Shown: positions 1-5,159 of the stretch, one piece after another
Position numbering within the stretch: the first letter of the stretch is position 1
Layout of the letters: each line of letters begins with the position of its first letter
Origin: Promethearchaeia archaeon
GTDB taxonomy: Archaea; Asgardarchaeota; Lokiarchaeia; Sigyniarchaeales; SOKP01
Length of the DNA stretch: 7,542 nt
Assembly (NCBI GenBank): GCA_029856295.1
Contig: JAHQWS010000107.1
Location: forward strand, 1-7,542
Direction: 5' to 3'
Notes under the pieces: generated by a model
What the model saw: the letters and a program-made list of their open reading frames with translations, nothing else
What the model was told of the DNA's origin: nothing
Databases searched by the model: none
Program-made: the position numbers and the translations under genes

Positions 1-453
1 GTATTATTAATTCATACAGGTATGGGACCCCCTGGGACTTACCTTAAATATTGCCAACCAGTATATGTGGATAAGATTGCAGTAGACTTTCCAAAAATAA
101 AGATAATTATGGCTCATATAGGTCAGCCCTGGACAAGTGAAGCTATAGTCGTAGCTACAAAAAATCCTAATGTGTATATTGACATTTCTGCTTGGGAACC
201 CCAATTCAAAATGGCACCATTCGCATTTTTTCAAACTCTCATTGAGGCCAAAATGACATGTGGGGTTGATAAAATTCTTTTTGGTACAGATTGGCCTTTA
301 TTTAATTCTTTTTTGACTCTTAAAGAATATGTAGACGGGATTAAAAAAATGAAACTCCCTCCTCCCATGAAAATGATGGGGTTTAATGAATTTACGGAAG
401 AAGAAAAAAATAAAATTCTTGGAGAAAACGCAAAAAAATTGCTTGGTTTATAA
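1..453 (+). CDS. Amidohydrolase (Amidohydro_2 / metal-dependent hydrolase family), C-terminal part
   Basis: The reading frame is open from the first base and ends at TAA 451-453. It gives 150 residues of a protein whose N-terminus lies outside the window. The visible part matches the second half of an amidohydrolase TIM barrel. LIHTG carries a strand-end His at visible residue 5. PKIKIIMAHIG has His 39 after the typical 'fP.lkii..H.G' strand. NVYIDISAW and then CGVDKILFGTDWP follow, with Asp 97 as the usual metal or catalytic acid. The C-terminus (EEEKNKILGENAKKLLGL) is the usual family ending, 'i..Naa+llgl'. Family members hydrolyse or decarboxylate small cyclic or aromatic substrates in the cytoplasm, but the substrate cannot be read from this fragment. 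The N-terminal HxH metal motif is not visible. An ATG at 22 is internal to the barrel and is not the start. The gene converges on the minus-strand hydrolase with only 26 bases between the stops. Confidence 0.82.
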   Translation, partial: VLLIHTGMGPPGTYLKYCQPVYVDKIAVDFPKIKIIMAHIGQPWTSEAIVVATKNPNVYIDISAWEPQFKMAPFAFFQTLIEAKMTCGVDKILFGTDWPLFNSFLTLKEYVDGIKKMKLPPPMKMMGFNEFTEEEKNKILGENAKKLLGL

Positions 454-472
454 ATTAATTTTTAAATTCTTA

Positions 473-481
473 TTTTTTTTT
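473..481 (+). terminator. T-rich terminator of the amidohydrolase gene
   Basis: A run of nine T residues (473-481) lies 20 bases after the amidohydrolase stop, within a very AT-rich spacer. Archaeal termination often needs only a U-rich tract without a stable hairpin, and no hairpin is seen here. The tract overlaps the stop codon of the convergent minus-strand hydrolase by two bases. For that gene the transcript would read A rather than U here, so the site is directional. Confidence 0.4.
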
Positions 482-1322
482 AAAGATGCTTCTCTAACCA
501 TATGAACATGTCCTGATAAACTTGAGCGCGGCCTCTTTCATTCCATAATTCATGTAAGAATCCATCATATTCTTTGTATGTTTTATCTTCACCTTTAATC
601 TTGCTAAAAAATTCTTTGGTTTTTCCTTTATCCACTATTTTATCATTACCAGCTTGCATGATTAAGACCGGACATAAAAGTTTTGGAGCATATTTCATAG
701 CCCATTTCATAGCATTATTCATTTCTGATGCTGATTTAACAGATATCTTCTCAGTTTTCTCCTTATCAGCAATATGTTCTCGCAAGATTTTTAAATCGCC
801 AGTTAAGTGATTTTGATCAACAATCCATTCTATAGTCTTAGTTGGCGCTAATTTTGAAAGGGATCCAGAGAATTTTTTTGATAGATTTTTCCCAACAGAC
901 GATTTTTTTAACAACCCTAATTCAGGAGAGGAAACAAGAACTCCTGGCAATGCAGGACGATGAATAGCATAGATTAAGCTACTTAATCCACCAAAACCCT
1001 GTCCCATAACAAATATTTTTTTATCTCCAGCATCATTTTTTACAAAATCCATAAAAAGAACAATATCCTTTTGAACATGATCCATGTCGTCTATATGCCC
1101 GGGGAACTCCCCAGCATTTCTCCTATGTCCCCTTAAATCAAAAGTATAGACGGCATATCCTTTTTCCGTCAAATATTGAGTAGGATATTTCATTCTATCT
1201 GAATGGGTACTCCAATCGTGCATTGCAATTATACATGCTCTAACATCACCTTCGGGTAGCCAATTTTGATAGAATAACTTTCTGTTTTCACGTCCTTCAA
1301 AATATCCTGTTTCATGTTTCAT
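480..1322 (-). CDS. Alpha/beta hydrolase, monoacylglycerol lipase/S33-like, with the nucleophile serine replaced by glycine
   Basis: This is an alpha/beta-hydrolase fold of the monoacylglycerol-lipase (Hydrolase_4) type. Numbered from the chosen ATG at 1322, the order is as follows. The N-terminal 'G.F.g..n.klfYqnWlPeG' lies near residues 5-25. The oxyanion-loop region HDWSTHSDRM is at 35-44, where the family usually has HG.g.HS.R. Next come AVYTFDLRGH (57-66) and the nucleophile elbow GQGFGG (107-112). The acid is in QAGNDK (Asp 227), and the catalytic His is in GFLHEL (His 257). The elbow is normally G-x-S-x-G, but here the Ser position is Gly (codon GGT at 998-996, clear in the sequence), and the oxyanion HG is HD. 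Acid and base are kept, so the protein may be a pseudoenzyme or use altered chemistry. The frame extends upstream to an ATG at 1373. I prefer 1322 because family homology begins there and a TATA-like box just upstream of 1373 would put transcription initiation inside the longer version. ATG 1331 is also possible. No signal peptide is seen, so it is probably cytoplasmic. Confidence 0.85.
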   Translation of the reverse strand: MKHETGYFEGRENRKLFYQNWLPEGDVRACIIAMHDWSTHSDRMKYPTQYLTEKGYAVYTFDLRGHRRNAGEFPGHIDDMDHVQKDIVLFMDFVKNDAGDKKIFVMGQGFGGLSSLIYAIHRPALPGVLVSSPELGLLKKSSVGKNLSKKFSGSLSKLAPTKTIEWIVDQNHLTGDLKILREHIADKEKTEKISVKSASEMNNAMKWAMKYAPKLLCPVLIMQAGNDKIVDKGKTKEFFSKIKGEDKTYKEYDGFLHELWNERGRAQVYQDMFIWLEKHL

Positions 1323-1373
1323 TACAATCATTCTTGACAACTTAATTTGTGAGCATAATACAAGCTTGATCAT

Positions 1374-1383
1374 TAATAAATAA
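1374..1383 (-). promoter_or_regulatory. TATA-like box for the minus-strand hydrolase
   Basis: Read on the minus strand this is TTATTTATTA. It lies about 50 bases upstream of the preferred hydrolase start at 1322. Archaeal transcription would begin about 25 bases downstream, near 1350, which is inside the longer reading frame and favours the shorter protein. The whole region is AT-rich, so the match is weak evidence alone. Confidence 0.3.
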
Positions 1384-1416
1384 GAACTTTGCCTTTATTA
1401 TCGTTATTATTTTTTT

Positions 1417-1438
1417 AAAGAAGAATCTATTCTTCTTT
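1417..1438. repeat. Perfect 10-bp inverted repeat, candidate operator
   Basis: AAAGAAGAAT at 1417-1426 is followed by CT and then ATTCTTCTTT at 1429-1438, an exact reverse complement. The repeat lies about 35 bases upstream of the TATA-like box of the minus-strand hydrolase, a position suited to a dimeric regulator. As a hairpin it would be followed by A rather than T on the minus strand and by GTATTC on the plus strand, so it is not a good terminator. A second site with the same inner half-sites is at 3523-3537. Confidence 0.55.
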
Positions 1439-1708
1439 GTATTCTGAAAAAACGATTTTATATTCGTGTTTAACATATTTAATTAGGATATTTTTGATTT
1501 CATTAGGGGTGTTTGTTCAAATCCTTATTATTTTTTTTCGAGAGCTAATTTAAATCTACTAAAAGTTAATTATAGAAAATTTAAATATTAAATTTAATTA
1601 TAAACCTTTAATTCAATGTAAACATTCCTGTATAAATTTTGTGATAAAAATTGATTACTAATGCACAGACTATAAGTGAGAAAGACCAAAGAAAGCTTGA
1701 AAGAAAGA

Positions 1709-1716
1709 TTTTTAAA
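1709..1716 (+). promoter_or_regulatory. Possible TATA box upstream of the methyltransferase
   Basis: TTTTTAAA matches an archaeal TATA box. Initiation about 26 bases downstream (near 1738) would give a short leader before the TTG at 1763. If the coding region really starts further upstream, near 1651, this match would be inside the gene and meaningless. Confidence 0.25.
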
Positions 1717-1762
1717 GCTTTTCTAAAAAAAAAAGAGTTTTTCACCATTTGAAAAAGATTCA

Positions 1763-2647
1763 TTGAAATTTTTAAGAGGACTCCTTGGTGCAGCATACGA
1801 CTTTTATCATAAAGATTTCTATAGATATTTGAAGGATAATAAGGATACTCTTGATTCACTTATTAAAAATTTCGATAGTGAAAGTAAAAGAGTCATAAAC
1901 TCGATCTTAAAAGATGCTGAATATATCAGTGTACATAATTTTGTAGATATGCTTCAAGATCTTTTTAGTAAAGATGAGGAGATAATTAAATATCTAGAAC
2001 TCGTAAATTCTTATAGACATCTTAAGTTATGCGTAAACCTTTATGATCCACCTGTTTTTAATTACAAACATGGTTTAATCTTTTTACCTAAGAAAACTTT
2101 AAAGCTCTTGAATAATAAAGACTTCATTGATTGTGGAGCATACATAGGAGATTCAGCATTAATTTTTGAAACATACTTTAATCCGAGAAAAATTTATGCA
2201 TTTGAGCCAGACATAGAGAGTTATACCTATATGTTAGACGCAATAAAGTTAAACGATTTAAAAAAGGTTGTTCCTATTAAAATGGGTGTTGGTGCAAATG
2301 AAGATAAGGTAAATTTTTTGCCTATGCAATCAATTTCAAAAATAATAAGTGATAATAGTGAGCGTAAGATTGAGGTTACTACTATAGATAAATATGTATT
2401 CGATAGAAATCTTGACGTTGGTTTAATTAAAATGGACATTGAAGGTTTTGAATTAAATGCTCTAAAAGGTGCGGAAAGGACAATTAATGAATTCAAGCCA
2501 GTCTTATCTATATCAATTTACCATAACGCAGAGCAATTCATCAATGTGATAAAATTTGTTCAAGAGTTATCTTTGGATTATAAAATTATTATTAGACATT
2601 TGTCGGATCTTATACCCATTATTGAGACTTACTTAATTGCGTGGTAA
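1763..2647 (+). CDS. FkbM-family SAM-dependent methyltransferase
   Basis: This Rossmann-fold methyltransferase of 294 residues (from TTG 1763) has a helical N-terminal part and the FkbM core. Motif I is FIDCGAYIGDSA (121-132, SAM glycine loop). KIYAFEPD (143-150) carries the acidic residue that binds the SAM ribose. The signature LIKMDIEGFELNALKGAE (221-238) is typical of the family. The usual ending, with a beta-hairpin and 'RHLSDLIPIIETYLIAW', is complete. Relatives mostly O-methylate sugars or natural products; in archaea and bacteria they often sit in surface-glycan loci, but no glycan gene is seen here. There is no ATG start. The frame opens at 1727, just after TAA 1724-1726, and TTG 1763 is the first acceptable start; no Shine-Dalgarno precedes it. 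A plus-strand frame ending in the ten-A run just upstream could be the true N-terminus if the run is miscounted by one. Family is sure, start is not, substrate is unknown. Confidence 0.88.
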   Translation: MKFLRGLLGAAYDFYHKDFYRYLKDNKDTLDSLIKNFDSESKRVINSILKDAEYISVHNFVDMLQDLFSKDEEIIKYLELVNSYRHLKLCVNLYDPPVFNYKHGLIFLPKKTLKLLNNKDFIDCGAYIGDSALIFETYFNPRKIYAFEPDIESYTYMLDAIKLNDLKKVVPIKMGVGANEDKVNFLPMQSISKIISDNSERKIEVTTIDKYVFDRNLDVGLIKMDIEGFELNALKGAERTINEFKPVLSISIYHNAEQFINVIKFVQELSLDYKIIIRHLSDLIPIIETYLIAW

Positions 2648-2811
2648 AACTAACTCTTATAAATAATTTTTTTGAATTTCTTTTAAGAATCTGTAAAATC
2701 TTCCTTCAACTGATATTTGCAGGAGTTATTGGAATCATTCTTGCCGAAAAAATTAAAAGAAAGAAAAAAGAGATTGGTAAATTTTTAATTTTTAAATGTA
2801 TTTCATATTAA
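2641..2811 (+). CDS. Possible small single-pass membrane protein
   Basis: A GTG at 2641 overlaps the last codons of the methyltransferase in another frame and opens a 56-codon frame to TAA 2809-2811. It contains one hydrophobic stretch, about residues 22-35 (LQLIFAGVIGIILA), followed directly by a strongly basic KIKRKKK segment. This is the pattern of a single helix with a cytoplasmic positive flank. The stop overlap would allow translational coupling. Against it are the absence of a Shine-Dalgarno, AT-rich composition that favours Ile/Lys/Phe by chance, and a likely promoter for the next gene inside its 3' end. I do not recognise a family. Confidence 0.25.
   Translation: MVKLTLINNFFEFLLRICKIFLQLIFAGVIGIILAEKIKRKKKEIGKFLIFKCISY
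2789..2797 (+). promoter_or_regulatory. TATA-like box for the gamma subunit gene
   Basis: TTTTTAAAT lies 58 bases upstream of the preferred ATG at 2856. Initiation about 26 bases downstream, near 2819, would leave a leader of about 37 bases. It would also exclude the upstream in-frame ATG at 2796 as the start. Confidence 0.35.
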
Positions 2812-2855
2812 AACATAGATTTTCATTTTTTTGTGTATTAATAAGGTTCTTCTTA

Positions 2856-3455
2856 ATGACAGAAAATAATACTGACTGGGAAACTATAAGTATTGTAATT
2901 ATTGGTCGTGGAGGCATGGGAGCTGTTACTGCTTGTGAAATAATCGCGGAGGCAGCATATTTAAGTGGTAATTTTGTAGACGTTCAAGCCTATCCCACCT
3001 TTGGAACAGAAAGAAGAGGCACTCCAGTGCAGGCTTTTGCTAAACTCTCAAGAAAAGAAAAAATCTGGGATCGTGCAGCTATTGAACATCCTAATATCAT
3101 AATCGTGTTAGATGTAACTGTTCTGAATGAAGTTATTGCAAGTTCAATAGAAAAAAATGGAATTTTTATTATAAATTCTGATAAAGAGCCACAATTTTTT
3201 GCTAAAAAATTCAATCTACCTAATAGTATCAAAATAATAGTTGCTGATATCAATAAATTGGCAGTAGAAAGAGGATTAATCATTGATGGTGCGCCTATGG
3301 TTAATACTCCTATATTAGGGCTGCTTTCTCGATCCTTAACCGAACTTAACTTAGATAATATAAATAAAGTCGTTCAAAAAAGGATGAGTAATGAACTAGC
3401 AAAACTTAACATCGAATTAATTCAAGAAGGATTTAATTTAGCAAAAATGTTATAA
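2856..3455 (+). CDS. porG: 2-oxoacid:ferredoxin oxidoreductase (pyruvate type), gamma subunit
   Basis: The gamma subunit of a four-subunit archaeal oxidoreductase that converts a 2-oxoacid and CoA to acyl-CoA and CO2 while reducing ferredoxin in the cytoplasm. From ATG 2856 it has 199 residues, close to the usual family length. It begins with a strand and glycine loop, IVIIGRGGMGAVTA (13-26). The family normally has GRGGQG, so Gln is Met here. PTFGTERRGTPVQAF (47-61) is the family hallmark, followed by IIIVLDVTVL (81-90), then GAPMVNTPILG (145-155) and a helical C-terminus. The frame extends back to an ATG at 2796, but those 20 residues are hydrophobic and unlike the family, so 2856 is preferred. 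The other three subunits follow on the same strand after a 131-base gap, which is wide for such an operon. Substrate is probably pyruvate; a branched-chain 2-oxoacid cannot be excluded. Confidence 0.9.
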   Translation: MTENNTDWETISIVIIGRGGMGAVTACEIIAEAAYLSGNFVDVQAYPTFGTERRGTPVQAFAKLSRKEKIWDRAAIEHPNIIIVLDVTVLNEVIASSIEKNGIFIINSDKEPQFFAKKFNLPNSIKIIVADINKLAVERGLIIDGAPMVNTPILGLLSRSLTELNLDNINKVVQKRMSNELAKLNIELIQEGFNLAKML

Positions 3456-3522
3456 CTATTAATTGGAACCAGAATAGCAATTACCTTATCTTTATCTCCA
3501 AAATCTTATTATATTAAATAGG

Positions 3523-3537
3523 AAGAATTTTATTCTT
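3523..3537. repeat. Inverted repeat AAGAAT-N3-ATTCTT upstream of the delta subunit gene
   Basis: AAGAAT at 3523-3528 and ATTCTT at 3532-3537 are exact reverse complements separated by TTT. The site sits just upstream of the TATA-like boxes of the delta-alpha-beta unit. It has the same half-sites as the repeat at 1417-1438, where the spacer is two bases. Short AT-rich palindromes arise by chance, so its role as an operator is only suggested. Confidence 0.35.
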
Positions 3538-3540
3538 TAA

Positions 3541-3560
3541 TTTATTAAATCTTTTAATAT
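3541..3560 (+). promoter_or_regulatory. Candidate promoter of the delta-alpha-beta unit
   Basis: Two TATA-like stretches, TTTATTAAAT (3541-3550) and TTTTAATAT (3552-3560), lie 27-46 bases upstream of the delta ATG at 3587. Initiation about 26 bases downstream would give a leaderless or very short-leader transcript. That fits the absence of a Shine-Dalgarno before this gene, in contrast to the two genes after it. It suggests delta-alpha-beta can be transcribed separately from gamma. Confidence 0.4.
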
Positions 3561-3586
3561 TCGAATAGTCTAATTTAGTTGATACT

Positions 3587-3886
3587 ATGACTGATTCAAA
3601 AAAAGATTATCAAAAGATATTAGCTTCAGTTCAGAAACCAGTAAAAGGCGAGGCTGGGAAAACTGGGACATGGAGCAATTTTAAACCCATAATTGATCTC
3701 GAAAAATGTATCCCTGCGAAATCTGGAAAAGCTACTTGTTTTAATTGTTGGCTTTATTGTCCAGAGGCAGTAGTAACCCGAACTATTCCTCCAAAAATAG
3801 ACTTGGATTATTGCAAGGGGTGTGGAATTTGTATGGAAGAGTGCCCTGTAAATGCTATTACGATGGAAGAGGTGAAAACTGAATGA
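3587..3886 (+). CDS. porD: 2-oxoacid:ferredoxin oxidoreductase (pyruvate type), delta subunit, 2[4Fe-4S] ferredoxin-like
   Basis: The electron-transfer subunit, 99 residues, which carries electrons from the thiamine-diphosphate core to external ferredoxin. After a lysine-rich N-terminus comes the usual GKTGTWSNFKPIID (24-37), then two cluster motifs. The second is canonical, C76-x2-C79-x2-C82-x3-C86-P (YCKGCGICMEECP). The first reads C41-x9-C51-x2-C54-x3-C58-P: four cysteines are present, but seven extra residues (IPAKSGKAT in place of a two-residue spacer) separate the first from the second. The insertion is in frame with good flanking homology, so it is not a frameshift artefact. The stop overlaps the alpha start as ATGA, showing tight translational coupling. 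No Shine-Dalgarno precedes its ATG, consistent with a short leader. Confidence 0.92.
   Translation: MTDSKKDYQKILASVQKPVKGEAGKTGTWSNFKPIIDLEKCIPAKSGKATCFNCWLYCPEAVVTRTIPPKIDLDYCKGCGICMEECPVNAITMEEVKTE
3869..3875 (+). promoter_or_regulatory. Shine-Dalgarno for the alpha subunit
   Basis: GAGGTGA lies inside the end of the delta gene, 7 bases before the alpha ATG at 3883. With the ATGA overlap it fixes the alpha start and indicates coupled translation. Confidence 0.75.
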
Positions 3887-5145
3887 CCCAAACTGAAATA
3901 GCAGATAAAGAGAAAAACATAAAAATTCTAACAGGAAATTACGCAGCGGCTCACGCTTATATGCAATCTAGAGTAGGAGTTATATCAGCCTATCCAATAA
4001 CTCCTCAGAGTCCAGTTGTCGAAAAAATATCTGAATTCATTCGTGATGGAAAATTAAAAGCAAAATTTTTGCTAGTTGAATCCGAACATTCTGCAGCAGC
4101 AGCTTGTTGCGCCGCCTCAGCTACCGGGTCTAGAGTAGGTACAGCGACTTCAGCTCATGGTTTAATGCTAATGTATGAAATGTTACCGTGGGCTTCAGGA
4201 ACAAGATTACCCATCGTAATAAACTTAGCTACTAGAAGCTGTGGCGCTCCATGGAGTATCTGGGATGATCACTCTGACTTCATAGCGGCGAGGGATGTTG
4301 GTTGGATACAGTTTATGTGCGAAGATAATCAAGAGATATATGATACTAATTTCCAAGCTTTTAAAATAGCAGAAGATCCAAGGGTTTATGTACCGACAAT
4401 CGTCGCGTATGATGGTTATTTATTATCCCACACATTGATGCCTGTACAATTGGAAAATCAGGAAAATATTGATGCTTTCTTACCCCCATTAAAACATCAT
4501 ATTAATCTCTCAGATATTTCTCAAATAAAGGGAGTAGGACCTGTAACAACCCCAAATATTATAAAAAGAGAAGAAGGCACAGCTCCGGGCTATTATGAAT
4601 TTAGATATGCGTTACAAAAAGCATTAGAAAATTCTATTGATGTAATAAAGGAAGTACATGACGAATTTGCTGAAAAATTTGGTAGATCGTACGGAAATGG
4701 ATTATTTAAAACATATAAAACAGAGGATGCGGACACTATTATTTTTGCTATGGGTTCCGTTTCGGCACAAACAAGAACGGTAATTGAAAAACTCCGAGCT
4801 GATGGGCTAAAAATAGGATTAGTTACCTTAAGATTATTTAGGCCTTTTCCGGTGAAGTATCTAAGAGACTTTTTTAAAGGTAAAAAGAATATAGTAATTT
4901 TTGACAGAGCTATTGGATATGGCTATGAAGGGGTATTATGCTATGAATTAAAAGCAGCACTCTATGGTTTACAAGATCCTCCATTTATTAAAGGATTTAT
5001 AGTTGGCTTAGGTGGAAGAGATGTCAAGGGTGAGCATATTATAGAAGGAGTTCATAGAGCTTTAGAATTGTCTAAAAAAGGAGAAATCACTTATGAAACC
5101 GAATTTTTAGGTTTGAAATTAGATGAATTAGATTTTTTAGATTAA
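3883..5145 (+). CDS. porA: 2-oxoacid:ferredoxin oxidoreductase (pyruvate type), alpha subunit
   Basis: The alpha subunit, 420 residues, which contributes the pyrimidine-binding half of the thiamine-diphosphate site and part of the substrate pocket. The N-terminal domain contains ILTGNYAAAHAYMQS (15-29), ISAYPITPQSPVVEKI (34-49; the Thr-Pro of the TPP/substrate loop), LLVESEHSAAAA (63-74; catalytic-type Glu), TATSAHGLMLMYE (88-99), and TRSCGAPWSIWDDHSD (117-132; the loop holding the substrate-contacting Arg region). IAEDPRVYVPTIVAYDGYLLSH follows at 162-183. The C-terminal domain includes DTIIFAMGSVSAQTR (284-298) and GLVTLRLFRPFPVKYL (312-327), as in all members. The YPITPQ and WxDHSD loops resemble pyruvate enzymes more than 2-oxoglutarate enzymes, but this is a judgement from remembered motifs. 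The start at 3883 is fixed by the ATGA overlap with delta and a good Shine-Dalgarno. Beta follows after 14 bases. Confidence 0.94.
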   Translation: MTQTEIADKEKNIKILTGNYAAAHAYMQSRVGVISAYPITPQSPVVEKISEFIRDGKLKAKFLLVESEHSAAAACCAASATGSRVGTATSAHGLMLMYEMLPWASGTRLPIVINLATRSCGAPWSIWDDHSDFIAARDVGWIQFMCEDNQEIYDTNFQAFKIAEDPRVYVPTIVAYDGYLLSHTLMPVQLENQENIDAFLPPLKHHINLSDISQIKGVGPVTTPNIIKREEGTAPGYYEFRYALQKALENSIDVIKEVHDEFAEKFGRSYGNGLFKTYKTEDADTIIFAMGSVSAQTRTVIEKLRADGLKIGLVTLRLFRPFPVKYLRDFFKGKKNIVIFDRAIGYGYEGVLCYELKAALYGLQDPPFIKGFIVGLGGRDVKGEHIIEGVHRALELSKKGEITYETEFLGLKLDELDFLD

Positions 5146-5147
5146 AA

Positions 5148-5153
5148 GAGGTG
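5148..5153 (+). promoter_or_regulatory. Shine-Dalgarno for the beta subunit
   Basis: GAGGTG starts three bases after the alpha stop and lies 6 bases before ATG 5160. It selects that start over the in-frame ATG at 5172. Confidence 0.75.
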
Positions 5154-5159
5154 TAAAAA

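Larger units (their letters stand above)
1384..1762. other. Intergenic region between divergent hydrolase and methyltransferase genes
   Basis: No convincing complete gene is seen on either strand. The stretch contains the inverted repeat at 1417-1438, an 8-T run near 1531-1538, several AT-rich TATA-like stretches (for example TTTTTAAA at 1709-1716) and a run of ten A at 1725-1734. From 1648 to 1734 a plus-strand frame with mixed charged residues runs into the poly-A tract. It could be a frameshifted N-terminal part of the methyltransferase (see findings). Confidence 0.5.

Noticed and set aside
7..234. Minus-strand open frame of 75 codons
   Set aside because: It lies antisense within the amidohydrolase, has no family resemblance, and the plus frame has clear conserved motifs.
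574..810. Plus-strand open frame of 78 codons
   Set aside because: It is antisense to the alpha/beta hydrolase, whose frame explains the region.
1427..1512. Minus-strand stretch reading like the C-terminus of a charged protein, ending in EYKEE then TAG
   Set aside because: There is no start codon, a TGA closes it upstream, and the proposed extension needs a frameshift into a frame that also closes quickly. It could be a gene remnant but cannot be supported.
1508..1530. GTTCAAATCC resembling a tRNA T-loop
   Set aside because: The flanking bases do not form the five-base T stem, and no anticodon arm or acceptor stem can be drawn.
1608..1859. Minus-strand open frame with a hydrophobic segment
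   Set aside because: Half of it is antisense to the methyltransferase N-terminus; composition is what AT-rich DNA gives by chance, and there are no motifs.
2227..2496. Minus-strand open frame of 89 codons
   Set aside because: It is antisense to the SAM-binding core of the methyltransferase.
2796..2855. N-terminal extension of the gamma subunit from ATG 2796
   Set aside because: The 20 residues are hydrophobic and unlike the family; the TATA-like box overlaps this ATG, and homology begins at 2856.
2990..3283. Minus-strand open frame of 97 codons
   Set aside because: It is antisense to the gamma subunit.
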